54,889 bases of DNA from Clostridia bacterium (GTDB lineage: Bacteria > Bacillota > Clostridia > TANB77 > CAG-508): contig JAFUGK010000015.1 of the NCBI GenBank assembly GCA_017469445.1, positions 139,964 through 194,852 on the forward strand, in the 5' to 3' direction. Shown here piece by piece: positions 36,270 to 44,935 of this stretch (position 1 is its first letter; the number at the start of each line of letters is the position of its first letter). The notes under the pieces were generated by a model. It was not told the DNA's origin, did not search any database, and was given only the letters and a program-made list of their open reading frames with translations. The translations under genes and the position numbers were made by a program.

Positions 36270-36348
36270 ATTCTATACCCCAACAAAAATATTTGCCTAG
36301 ATTATATGATATTTTGTAAGTTTTTTCAAGTAGAAAAAAATATACCTC

Positions 36349-36424
36349 TGTCCCCAGTTGGGAATAACTCCCAACTGGGGACGTTTCCAAATTGGGAATG
36401 GTTCCCAATTTGGAAACGTCCCCA
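36349..36424. repeat. dispersed BIME (paired REP palindromes), copy 1
   Basis: Two back-to-back hairpins: TCCCCAGTTGGGA/TCCCAACTGGGGA (perfect 13 bp) and CGTTTCCAAATTGGGA/TCCCAATTTGGAAACG (perfect 16 bp). The words match the repeats flanking the RAYT gene at 12.2-13.2 kb. It lies between the DUF5665 gene and recN. Confidence 0.9.
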
Positions 36425-36425
36425 A

Positions 36426-36704
36426 CTAATATTGCTTTCGCTGAACTATTTCTACTATGTCTGATACGAAGTTGCCTATCCAAGGAATGTTAAGTAATAC
36501 TATTTTTTGAAGGAAATATATTATTATTGCGGTTATTAATGTTACTCCAATTCCAACTCCTATTCCTCTCCCTATTCCTGCTAATACATTTCTAAAAAAC
36601 ATTTTCTTTTTATCTCCTAAAATGTATATAATTTCTTCTATGTTTGCTATTTGCATCACTTTATTTAGTTCTTCTACTTGCTTCCTTAACTTTCTAAAAG
36701 ACAT
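36426..36704 (-). CDS. DUF5665 membrane protein
   Basis: From ATG 36704 the 92-aa product has a cytoplasmic helix (LRKQVEELNKVMQIANIEEII), the DUF5665 core MFFRNVLAGIGRGIGVGIG, one or two TM helices (VTLITAIIIYFLQKIVL) and the C-terminal NIPWIGNFVSDIVEIVQ. Its function is not known; the family is widespread in Firmicutes. The ribosome binding site AGGTGG is the 3' arm of a hairpin (36707-36733), so translation could be masked. A BIME directly follows the stop codon. Confidence 0.85.
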   Translation of the reverse strand: MSFRKLRKQVEELNKVMQIANIEEIIYILGDKKKMFFRNVLAGIGRGIGVGIGVTLITAIIIYFLQKIVLLNIPWIGNFVSDIVEIVQRKQY

Positions 36705-36706
36705 AA

Positions 36707-36733
36707 AAAACCACCTTTTATTATGGTGGTCTT
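36707..36733 (-). promoter_or_regulatory. hairpin with T run that hides the DUF5665 ribosome binding site
   Basis: On the minus strand ACCACC pairs with GGTGGT around ATAATAAAA, followed by TTTTT and the ATG at 36704. The 3' arm contains the Shine-Dalgarno-like AGGTGG. It may terminate the UPF0182 transcript and also control initiation. Confidence 0.6.
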
Positions 36734-36753
36734 TTATGTAATTATTATTCACA

Positions 36754-39549
36754 TTAATTTTCTTCTTTAATTGTGTTAGTTATTGTGTTTACAGTTGTTT
36801 CATTCATTACAGCTTGCTCTTGGATATCTTCCGCTTCTTTATTTTTCTGTTCCATCAATGTTTCTAATTGTTTAATCAATGCTTGTAATCTTGTTATATC
36901 TTTTCCTATTAGCTCCCAGTCATTATTACTGTTTGATTGTTCTAAGTTTTTGTTTGCCTTAATTATTGCTTCTATTAGTCCTTCTTCCTCTTCTGTATTT
37001 TCTATTTCTATTCTTGATGCCTCTTGTGATACCAAACGTTCTATTGCATCTTCAATGTTATTTCCAATTGCTATTTTATTTCCACTTGCTACTATTACTT
37101 TACTTAATCTTGGAACTTGCGATTCATTCAATAAAACTTGATATACTGGTTCCACATATAATAAAGTATTGTTTACTGGTACTATTATCATATTTTTTAT
37201 AATTTTTGTTCCCATTACATTTAAATTACTTAATTCATTTGAAATAGCTCCATCTTGTTCTATTTGATTTTCTAATTGCATTGTTCCTAACACACCACTA
37301 TCTGAATTAAATTTATACAATTTTAAAACATTATCTCCATTATATTCTCCTACTAAATATGCAACTATATTTTGTTTATTGTATTTTGTATATGGAATAA
37401 CCAAACCTAATTCTTCTTTTTCAGAATTTACTGTTTTTACCATAGTATAATATGATGGCATTGCTATTCCATTACCTGTTGTAGAAACTTTATTTGCAGT
37501 GGTTTTGGCTATACTCCATACATCATCATTTCTGTATAATACTTCTGTTTGTACATTATGGTATAAGTTAAGCATTTCTGCTTGAACATTATATAAAAAT
37601 TGTGGATATACAATATGCTCAGCTATTTCTTGTGGTATCTTTTCATCTTTATCCATAAATAATTCAGGATATATATTTCTATATGCCATTACTATTGGAT
37701 CTGTGCTATCTGTTATATAAAACTTTATTGTACCATCATAAGCATCTATTAAAACTTTTACTGAATTTCTTATATAATTAATTTTATTTTTAACATTATC
37801 TACTTCTATTAAAGCTTCTTGTGAATATGGATATGAGTTAGATGTGGTATATGCATCTAACACCCACACTTGTCTTCCTTCTGATGTTATTACCATATAT
37901 GGATTTTCATCGTATATAAAATATGGCATTAGTGTTGTTGCTCTTTTTATTATGTTTCTGTTAGTAATTATTTTACTATTTTCGTTAATATTGCTATTAA
38001 ACACAATATTAATATCTCCAGTATGTATACCTAAAATAAGTCTATCTAGCCAATTTAAACTAATTCCAGCTGCACCTTCATACACATTTTCAGCGTTTGT
38101 ACTACTTGTTATAGGATAGTCATACTCTTTATTTTTATTAACATTTGTAATTATTGTTTGGTTTGTTTGAAGTCCAAAATATATACGTGGCTCTGTAACA
38201 TTTATTTTATTGTCTCCACCTAATCCTTTTTGTATGTACACTATATTTTTATCTTCATCGATTTTAGATGCAGATGCAATTATAGCTCCATACCCATGTG
38301 TGTATTCATATGTTCTTGTATTATATGTTCTCCCATTATCGCTTACTATTTCCCTTGGTGCAATATAGCAAAGGGTTTCCTCGTTATCTATATTATATTT
38401 TGCAAGTGCAACATTTCTATATGAATAGTAACCTGTACTTGTTTGATATTCTTCTAAACTATCTAAAATAACATTTTGTGTTATTATTGGAATATTATTA
38501 AATAAAGTCTTATATTCTTCTAATTGCTCACTATTTAGATTTCCGCTATTAGTTAATTCTATTTCTTCAATATTTATATTATATGCTTGTTTTGTATATT
38601 CAATATTTTTTGCAATATATTCCTTCTCTCTATCTAATTCATTAGGATTTACAACTATTAATTGAAATCCTGTCATAATTATGAATAAAAGAACTAAAAA
38701 TGCCGGTATTGTTAATAAAGATGTTACAGCTTTTCTTCTTTGACTTTTTAATATAAATTTTATTCCAACAAATACAGCAATTGGCATAATTACAGCTAAA
38801 ATTCTATATCCCCAAACTTTTATTGTAACATCTGTTAATCCTCCTCCATATATATAAACATCAGAAGCTGTCTGTATAGATTTATCAAATATTACATTAT
38901 ATGAGCCAACAAATGTTAAACCTGCAATAGCAAAAACTATAACCATTACATTAAATATTATTTGTTTTATTGCAGTATTCTTTTTTAATGTTTCCAAATT
39001 TATACCATCAAAAAATCTGTTGAAAACAATTATATAATATATTGCAATATATATTGAAAGCAAGATAAATAACAATATTATATATATTAATATTAATTCA
39101 ATAAAAGGTTTATTAAATATGTAAAATCCTATATCTATATTAAATATTGGATCTGTAATTCCAAATTGAGCAGAATTAAGTGCAAGCATTATTTTTTCAA
39201 CTATAAATGGATTTATGGCAATACTAAGTATTACTCCCAATATTAAAGAAATAGATTTATTAGGAAGTTTTGGCATTTCAATTTTGTCTTCTTCAAAAAA
39301 TTTTTTTAAGCCCTTTTTTATAAATACTGTTGTAAAATATAATGCTAAAAATAATATCACAAAATTTATCCCCATAACTATATATTGATATTTAATTGTT
39401 TTACTGAATACTTCAATATAATTTTGACCAATTGAAAGAATACTTAAATATTCTCCTCTTAATCTTATAAACATATAAATACCAGCTATAGCAATAAACA
39501 ATAAAACCAGTATTACTCTAAATTTATAATTACTTTTTTTCACTTGCAT
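36754..39549 (-). CDS. UPF0182 family integral membrane protein
   Basis: The 931-aa product has about seven TM helices in its first 300 residues and a large extracellular domain. UPF0182 landmarks are present: TPYFIYDENPYMVITSEGRQVWVLDAYTTS and NYIRNSVKVLIDAYDGTIKFYITD, DPIVMAYRNIYPELF. The C-terminus is Glu/Asn-rich coiled coil. Function is unknown, although the family is conserved in Actinobacteria and Clostridia. It ends the ftsY-ttcA-tcdA unit (9 nt after ftsY). Confidence 0.93.
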   Translation of the reverse strand: MQVKKSNYKFRVILVLLFIAIAGIYMFIRLRGEYLSILSIGQNYIEVFSKTIKYQYIVMGINFVILFLALYFTTVFIKKGLKKFFEEDKIEMPKLPNKSISLILGVILSIAINPFIVEKIMLALNSAQFGITDPIFNIDIGFYIFNKPFIELILIYIILLFILLSIYIAIYYIIVFNRFFDGINLETLKKNTAIKQIIFNVMVIVFAIAGLTFVGSYNVIFDKSIQTASDVYIYGGGLTDVTIKVWGYRILAVIMPIAVFVGIKFILKSQRRKAVTSLLTIPAFLVLLFIIMTGFQLIVVNPNELDREKEYIAKNIEYTKQAYNINIEEIELTNSGNLNSEQLEEYKTLFNNIPIITQNVILDSLEEYQTSTGYYSYRNVALAKYNIDNEETLCYIAPREIVSDNGRTYNTRTYEYTHGYGAIIASASKIDEDKNIVYIQKGLGGDNKINVTEPRIYFGLQTNQTIITNVNKNKEYDYPITSSTNAENVYEGAAGISLNWLDRLILGIHTGDINIVFNSNINENSKIITNRNIIKRATTLMPYFIYDENPYMVITSEGRQVWVLDAYTTSNSYPYSQEALIEVDNVKNKINYIRNSVKVLIDAYDGTIKFYITDSTDPIVMAYRNIYPELFMDKDEKIPQEIAEHIVYPQFLYNVQAEMLNLYHNVQTEVLYRNDDVWSIAKTTANKVSTTGNGIAMPSYYTMVKTVNSEKEELGLVIPYTKYNKQNIVAYLVGEYNGDNVLKLYKFNSDSGVLGTMQLENQIEQDGAISNELSNLNVMGTKIIKNMIIVPVNNTLLYVEPVYQVLLNESQVPRLSKVIVASGNKIAIGNNIEDAIERLVSQEASRIEIENTEEEEGLIEAIIKANKNLEQSNSNNDWELIGKDITRLQALIKQLETLMEQKNKEAEDIQEQAVMNETTVNTITNTIKEEN

Positions 39550-39558
39550 CTCTCCTTT

Positions 39559-40464
39559 TTATATTATTGCTTTTACAAAGTCCTCGCTATTAAATAACTC
39601 CATATCATCTATTTGCTCTCCAACGCCTATAAACTTTACAGGAATATGGTTTCTGTCTACAATACCTATTACAACTCCGCCTTTTGCTGTTCCATCTAAT
39701 TTTGTAAGTACAAGTCCTGTGATTTTTGTAGTTTCGTTAAATGCTTTTACTTGTTCAATTGCATTTTGACCAGTTGATGCATCTATTACTAATAAAACTT
39801 CTTTATCTGCCCCTGGTAGTTCCTTGTCTATTACTTTTTGAATTTTAGAAAGTTCATCCATTAAATGCTTTTTATTATGAAGTCTTCCTGCAGTATCGCA
39901 AATAACTATATCTACATTATCTTGTTTTGCTTTTTGTATTGCCTCATATACTACTGCTGCTGGATCTGCTCCTTCTTCTTTTTTTACTATATCTACTGTT
40001 GCTCTTTTTGCCCATATTTCTAATTGTTCTACAGCTGCTGCCCTAAAAGTATCTGCTGCTGCTAACAATATTTTTTTATTGCCTTTTTTTAGTCTATTTG
40101 CAATTTTTCCTATTGAAGTAGTTTTTCCAACTCCATTTACCCCTATAACTAATATTACAGAAGGTTTTGTATTTAGCTTAAGTTCTGGTTTTTCTATATC
40201 TAGTATTTTCTGCATTTCTTCCTGCAAAGCCTTCTTAACCGCTTCTTCATCTTCAATTTTTTCCTTTTTTATCCTTGTTCTTAAATTATCTATTATTTTT
40301 AAAGATGTATCCATTCCTACATCAGACATTATTAACACTTCTTCAAGTTCTTCTAAAAGCTCTTCGTCTACTTTTCTAAAAGTGCTAAATACATTATTTA
40401 TTTTTTCATTAAATGAGCTTTTTGTCTTTCCAAGACCTGTTTTTAGTTTTTCAAAAAATCCCAT
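39559..40464 (-). CDS. ftsY: signal recognition particle receptor FtsY
   Basis: The 301-aa product is the NG domain of FtsY: an N-domain helix bundle, P-loop VIGVNGVGKTTSIGKIA, AADTFRAAAVEQL, DTAGRLHNKK and TKLDGTAKGGV. It receives SRP-ribosome complexes at the membrane with GTP hydrolysis, and delivers them to SecYEG. There is no long acidic A domain, as is usual in Gram-positives. One base separates it from the ttcA-like gene upstream. Confidence 0.97.
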   Translation of the reverse strand: MGFFEKLKTGLGKTKSSFNEKINNVFSTFRKVDEELLEELEEVLIMSDVGMDTSLKIIDNLRTRIKKEKIEDEEAVKKALQEEMQKILDIEKPELKLNTKPSVILVIGVNGVGKTTSIGKIANRLKKGNKKILLAAADTFRAAAVEQLEIWAKRATVDIVKKEEGADPAAVVYEAIQKAKQDNVDIVICDTAGRLHNKKHLMDELSKIQKVIDKELPGADKEVLLVIDASTGQNAIEQVKAFNETTKITGLVLTKLDGTAKGGVVIGIVDRNHIPVKFIGVGEQIDDMELFNSEDFVKAII

Positions 40465-40465
40465 T

Positions 40466-41296
40466 TTACTCCTCCTTAAAATTATCTAAAAAATGATGAA
40501 TCTCTCCGTCCTGTATATATGAAATAAGTGTGTTTAAATTCACATTTTCTGTGCTACGCAAAATGTTTATATCTATATTTTCATATTTTTTTCTAAGCTC
40601 TGCTATAAGTTTTTTCATTTCTTCTCTTTTAGAATTTTCACCATTTGTTTTAGCAGAGTTTTCTGTAAATCTACATGCACACTGAATAAATTCTAAATTG
40701 TTCTTATCTCTCCAGCTTATTATATCTGCCTCTTTAACATAATATAAAGGTCGAATTAATTCCATTCCTGGGTGTGATGTACTTTTTATTCTTGGCATCA
40801 TTGTTTGCATTTGTGCACCATAAAACATTCCCATAAGTATTGTTTCAATTACATCATCAAAGTGATGTCCTAATGCAATCTTATTACACCCAAGTTCTTT
40901 TGCTTTTTCATACAAATATCCCCTTCTCATCCTTGCACATAAGTAACATGGACTATCTTCAATATTTACTACTCTGTTAAAAATATCTGTTTCAAACATT
41001 GTAATTGGTATATTTAGAATTTTAGCATTTTCTAATATTTTTTGTTTATTTATTTCATTATATCCTGGGTTCATACACAAAAACACTAACTCAAAATTCA
41101 TTTCTCCGCCATGTCTTTGCAACTCCTGCATACATTTTGCAAGTAGCATAGAATCTTTTCCACCAGAAATACAAACTGCAATTTTATCTCCTTCTTGTAT
41201 CATTCTATATTCTTGAACACCATTTACAAAATGTCTCCAAATTCTTTTACGATATTTAGTTATTAGGCTTCTTTCTATTTCTTGGTATCTTTCCAT
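40466..41296 (-). CDS. TtcA-type tRNA thiolation PP-loop ATPase
   Basis: The 276-aa product has the PP-loop ATP pyrophosphatase motif VCISGGKDSMLLAKC, CYLCARMRRGYLYEKA and GHHFDDVIETILMGMFYG, with a further Cys pair CACRF. The cysteines match the 4Fe-4S-dependent TtcA/TtuA group that thiolates cytidine-32 or other tRNA bases. The exact position cannot be read from sequence. Its ATG overlaps the stop of the tcdA-like gene by one base, so the two tRNA-modification genes are coupled. Confidence 0.9.
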   Translation of the reverse strand: MERYQEIERSLITKYRKRIWRHFVNGVQEYRMIQEGDKIAVCISGGKDSMLLAKCMQELQRHGGEMNFELVFLCMNPGYNEINKQKILENAKILNIPITMFETDIFNRVVNIEDSPCYLCARMRRGYLYEKAKELGCNKIALGHHFDDVIETILMGMFYGAQMQTMMPRIKSTSHPGMELIRPLYYVKEADIISWRDKNNLEFIQCACRFTENSAKTNGENSKREEMKKLIAELRKKYENIDINILRSTENVNLNTLISYIQDGEIHHFLDNFKEE

Positions 41297-42018
41297 TAAT
41301 TCTCCCTACTTATTATATCCTTTATAACCTCTCCTGCTATTATTAGACCTGCAACTGATGGTACAAAAGATATACTTCCTGGTACTTGCTTTTTAGCTGT
41401 ATTTTCTCCACTAGCCTGTTTAACATTTTCTATTTTTATTGGTTCTTCTTTAGAATATACAACCTTAAGATGCTCTATATTTCTTAGTTTCAATTCCTTT
41501 CTCATAACCTTTGCTAATGGACATACACTAGTTTTATATATATCTGTTACTTCAAATTTTGTTGGATCAAGCTTATTTCCTGTTCCCATGCTTGAAATGA
41601 TTGGGATATTTAGCTTATTTGCTCTAACTACTAATTCAATTTTTGCAGTTACTGTATCTACTGCATCAACTATGTAGCTTATACAATTATCTAAAATTTC
41701 TTTGCTATCTGGCATAAAAAATTCTTTATGTATTTCTACTTTTGCTTCTGGATTTATTTCCAAAACTCTTTCTTTTGCAACCTGCACTTTGTCTTTACCT
41801 ATTGTTTTATGAGTTGCAAGAAGTTGTCTATTTAAATTACTCAAACTTATTTCATCATTATCTACAAGTACAAAACTTCCAACACCTGCACGAGCTAGTC
41901 CTTCTAATACAAAAGAGCCAACCCCTCCTAAGCCAAATATTGCTACTTTTGCTTTTTGTAGTTTTTTAATTCCAGCTTCACCTATTAATAATTCAGTTCT
42001 TGAAAATTGATTTAGCAT
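41296..42018 (-). CDS. tcdA: tRNA threonylcarbamoyladenosine dehydratase TcdA-like
   Basis: The 240-aa product is an E1-like ThiF-fold enzyme: AIFGLGGVGSFVLEGLARAG (nucleotide-binding), DNDEISLSNLNRQ, DAVDTVTAKIEL and the C-terminal SFVPSVAGLIIAGEVIKDI. TcdA cyclises t6A37 to ct6A in ANN-decoding tRNAs using ATP. No zinc Cys pairs are present, as expected for TcdA compared with ThiF or MoeB. It is the first gene of the tcdA-ttcA-ftsY-UPF0182 unit. Confidence 0.92.
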   Translation of the reverse strand: MLNQFSRTELLIGEAGIKKLQKAKVAIFGLGGVGSFVLEGLARAGVGSFVLVDNDEISLSNLNRQLLATHKTIGKDKVQVAKERVLEINPEAKVEIHKEFFMPDSKEILDNCISYIVDAVDTVTAKIELVVRANKLNIPIISSMGTGNKLDPTKFEVTDIYKTSVCPLAKVMRKELKLRNIEHLKVVYSKEEPIKIENVKQASGENTAKKQVPGSISFVPSVAGLIIAGEVIKDIISREN

Positions 42019-42126
42019 TTGTTTTCTCCTTCAAAAATTTGCAGTTAATATTATATCATAAAATTAGCATATTTGCACTACTTTTGAAGAATAAAGCTTA
42101 AAGTAAAAAATACACTTATATATATG

Positions 42127-42206
42127 TCTGTCCCAGATTGGGAACAATTCCCAACTGGGGACGTTTCTAAATTGGGAATGACTCCCAATTTAGAAACGTC
42201 CCCAAT
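42127..42206. repeat. dispersed BIME (paired REP palindromes), copy 2
   Basis: Same design as 36349-36424. The second hairpin is CGTTTCTAAATTGGGA/TCCCAATTTAGAAACG, so one C-G pair of copy 1 is a T-A pair here. The first hairpin is less perfect. It lies between the divergent tcdA and tspO genes. Confidence 0.9.
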
Positions 42207-42264
42207 GAGAATAATGTTTTTTCTTATGCATATACTATTACAAATAACATTTTAGGAGGAAATT

Positions 42265-42723
42265 ATGTCTAAATTCAAAACTTATGCAAAAGCAATTTTA
42301 ATTCCAGTTATAGTTGGTGGGATAGTTGGCTTTTTAATTTCTGGTTCTATGGATTATGAAACATTAAAGCAGCCACCACTTGCGCCACCTAGTATAGCAT
42401 TTCCAATTGTATGGACAATTTTGTACATTCTAATGGGAATATCTTATGGAATTCTAGATAGTAAAGGATTAGTAGATTCAAAGGTTAATACCATTTATTA
42501 TGCTCAATTATTTGTAAATGCCCTATGGCCCATTGCATTCTTTGTATTCAAATTAAGATTTTTTGCATTTTTATGGATACTACTACTTCTAGCTTTAATT
42601 ATTGCTATGATTAAAACCTTCTACGAAAAAGATAAAACTTCTGGGTTACTTCAAATTCCCTACTTAATTTGGACAGCATTTGCAACATATTTAAATTTAG
42701 CAATTTATTTACTTAATAGATAG
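42265..42723 (+). CDS. tspO: TspO/MBR family membrane protein
   Basis: The 152-aa product has five predicted TM helices and the family motifs: VGGIVGFLISGSM, LKQPPLAPPSIAFPIVWTILYILMGISYG, FVNALWPIAFF and an aromatic C-terminus. TspO proteins bind tetrapyrroles and sterol-like ligands in the membrane and respond to stress. The role in Clostridia is unclear. RBS AGGAGG lies 5 nt before the ATG. It is divergent from tcdA and ends in a terminator shared with sigK. Confidence 0.93.
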   Translation: MSKFKTYAKAILIPVIVGGIVGFLISGSMDYETLKQPPLAPPSIAFPIVWTILYILMGISYGILDSKGLVDSKVNTIYYAQLFVNALWPIAFFVFKLRFFAFLWILLLLALIIAMIKTFYEKDKTSGLLQIPYLIWTAFATYLNLAIYLLNR

Positions 42724-42726
42724 CGA

Positions 42727-42758
42727 AAAAAATTGGGGAGCCTCCTCCCCAATTTTTT
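42727..42758. terminator. bidirectional terminator tspO/sigK
   Basis: AAAAAATTGGGGAG / CTCCCCAATTTTTT, a perfect 14-bp stem with loop CCTC; its own A/T ends form the T tails in both directions. Confidence 0.9.
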
Positions 42759-43456
42759 TACTCTTCTATTTCTTTTGATAACTTTCCTATTGCTTTTGTT
42801 TCTATTCTAGATACATATGAACGACTTATTCCAAGCATTTTAGCAATTTCGTTTTGTGTTACCGGTTTTTCCCCTTTTAATCCATATCTCATTTCTAAAA
42901 TTACTCTTTCTCTTTCTTTTAATACTTTTTTCATTTTTTCATAAAGCTTTTTTATCTTTATTTTTAAATCTATTTCATCTTCAATGCTCTTTTCATCATT
43001 TTCTAGTACTTCTAGTAATGTTACCTCATTATCATCTTTATCTTTTCCTATAGGTTCATTTAAATATACTTCTGCAGATACTTTTTTATAACTTCTTAAA
43101 TACATTAATATCTCATTATCTATGCATTTCGCAACATATGTAGCAAGTTTTACACCTTTTGAAGAGTTAAAACTATTTATTCCTTTAATTAGCCCAATAG
43201 TTCCTATTGAAATTAAATCATCTTGTGATATATTTGTACTTGAATACTTTTTTGCTACATGGGCCACTAACCTTAAATTTCTTTCTATTAATATATTTCT
43301 TGCTTCTTCATCACCTTTTTCATACTTTTCTAAATAATCTTTTTCTTCTTCTGCATTTAATGGCTCTGGAAACAAGTTATTATTTACTATGTATCCTACT
43401 ACAAATACTGCTGAGTTTAAAAAGCTTAAGAATCCACCTATTGATAGAGCAAGCAT
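42758..43456 (-). CDS. sigK: sporulation sigma factor SigK (pro-sigma-K)
   Basis: The 232-aa product matches SigK throughout. It has a hydrophobic pro-sequence (LSFLNSAVFVVGYIVNNNLFPEPL) that must be cleaved for activity, region 2 (NILIERNLRLVAHVAKKY, DDLISIGTIGLIKGI, KLATYVAKCIDNEILMYLR) and region 4 (QNEIAKMLGISRSYVSRIETKA). It drives late mother-cell gene expression for spore cortex and coat. The gene is continuous, not split by a skin element. Its presence is the strongest sign that the organism forms endospores. Confidence 0.95.
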   Translation of the reverse strand: MLALSIGGFLSFLNSAVFVVGYIVNNNLFPEPLNAEEEKDYLEKYEKGDEEARNILIERNLRLVAHVAKKYSSTNISQDDLISIGTIGLIKGINSFNSSKGVKLATYVAKCIDNEILMYLRSYKKVSAEVYLNEPIGKDKDDNEVTLLEVLENDEKSIEDEIDLKIKIKKLYEKMKKVLKERERVILEMRYGLKGEKPVTQNEIAKMLGISRSYVSRIETKAIGKLSKEIEE

Positions 43457-43530
43457 TAATAATGCACCTCCAAATTATTCTATATAATAATATATGTTAG
43501 AATAATTCGAAAGTGCATGACCTTTAAAAT

Positions 43531-44916
43531 TTATCTTATTTTTTCAACATTCATTCCATCTTTTGTATCTTTAACATTATATCCTTTTTCTTGTAGTTCA
43601 TCTCTTAACCTATCTGATTCTGCCCAGTTCTTTTCTTCTCTTGCTTTTTTTCTTGCTTCTATTAATTCTAATATTTCTTTTGGTAAGTTTTCTTCTTCTT
43701 TTTCTTTATCTACTTCCAATGCAAGGACTATATCAAATTTCTTTAATAATTCTGCTAGTTTTATAGACTTTTTATCATATCTTACTACTTCCCAAACAAT
43801 GCCCATTGCAAGAGGCATATTTAAGTCATCATTTATTGCTTCATGAAATTTTTCTTCAAAGTTATTTACAATATCGTCATCAACATCATCGTTACCACTT
43901 AAGTGCTTTCTGTATCCATCTCTTAATCTTTCAAGAGATTTTGCTGCTGACTCTATACCTTCCCATGTAAAATTCAATTTATTTCTATAATGTGATGAAT
44001 AGCTAAATAATCTATATGTTAATGGTTCATATCCTCTATTTATTATATCATCCAGTAAATATACATTTCCTAGACTCTTAGACATTTTTCCGCCATTTAT
44101 AAGCAAGTATTCACCATGCATCCAAAATCTAGCAGGAATTTTACCACAAGCACCTTTGCTTTGTGCAATTTCATTTTCATGATGTGTTGGTATTAAATCT
44201 ATTCCACCTGTATGTATATCAAATTGCTCTCCTAAGTATTTTCTTCCCATTGCAGAGCATTCTATATGCCACCCTGGATAGCTAGGTCCCCATGGGCTAT
44301 CCCATTTCATTAAATGATTCTCTGGTGCTTTTATCCATAGAGCAAAATCATATGGGTTTTTCTTTTCTTTATCAACTTCAACTCTTGCTCCTGCTTTTTG
44401 GTCTCTTAAATTAATTCCAGATAAAATTCCATAGTCATCTAATTTTGAAACATCAAAATATATAGCTGTAGATGTTTCATAGGCATATCCATTGTCAAGT
44501 AATTCCTTTACAAATTCAATCATTTCTTTTATATGGTCTGTAGCCTTACAAACAACATCTGGCATTTCTATATTTAATCTTTCTAAATCGTTAAAAAACA
44601 ATTTTGTGTAGTACTCTGCTATTTCTAATGGGCTTTTATGTTCTTCTCGTGCAGATTTAAGCATTTTATCTTCCCCTTCATCTGCATCTGATACTAAATG
44701 CCCAACATCTGTAATGTTCATTACATGTTTAATTTTATATCCATTATACTTAATAACTCTTTTTAGAACATCTTGAAATATATTTGTTCTCATATTCCCT
44801 ATAGTAGCATTTTTATATACTGTTGGGCCACATGAATATATTCTAGCTGTATTATCACTTATAGGAACAAATACCTCTTTTTGTTTTGTAAGAGTATTAT
44901 AAAATTTAATATCCAT
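43531..44916 (-). CDS. cysS: cysteinyl-tRNA synthetase
   Basis: The 461-aa product has the class I layout: YSCGPTVYKNATIGNMRT, the zinc ligands (first Cys, WHIECSAM, HHENEIAQ), the KMSKS loop GGKMSKSLGN and the DALR/anticodon part at the end. It charges tRNA-Cys. The HIGH signature reads TIGN: the first His is Thr. Similar variants occur in some uncultured bacteria, so I take it as functional. Start at ATG 44916; a GTG precedes it by one codon. It follows the PBP gene by 20 nt of minus-strand spacing. Confidence 0.95.
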   Translation of the reverse strand: MDIKFYNTLTKQKEVFVPISDNTARIYSCGPTVYKNATIGNMRTNIFQDVLKRVIKYNGYKIKHVMNITDVGHLVSDADEGEDKMLKSAREEHKSPLEIAEYYTKLFFNDLERLNIEMPDVVCKATDHIKEMIEFVKELLDNGYAYETSTAIYFDVSKLDDYGILSGINLRDQKAGARVEVDKEKKNPYDFALWIKAPENHLMKWDSPWGPSYPGWHIECSAMGRKYLGEQFDIHTGGIDLIPTHHENEIAQSKGACGKIPARFWMHGEYLLINGGKMSKSLGNVYLLDDIINRGYEPLTYRLFSYSSHYRNKLNFTWEGIESAAKSLERLRDGYRKHLSGNDDVDDDIVNNFEEKFHEAINDDLNMPLAMGIVWEVVRYDKKSIKLAELLKKFDIVLALEVDKEKEEENLPKEILELIEARKKAREEKNWAESDRLRDELQEKGYNVKDTKDGMNVEKIR

Positions 44917-44935
44917 CACTTTTTCCTTTCTCTAT

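Noticed and set aside
42758..43456. sigK possibly interrupted by a skin-type prophage element
   Set aside because: The gene reads through all sigma regions without interruption.
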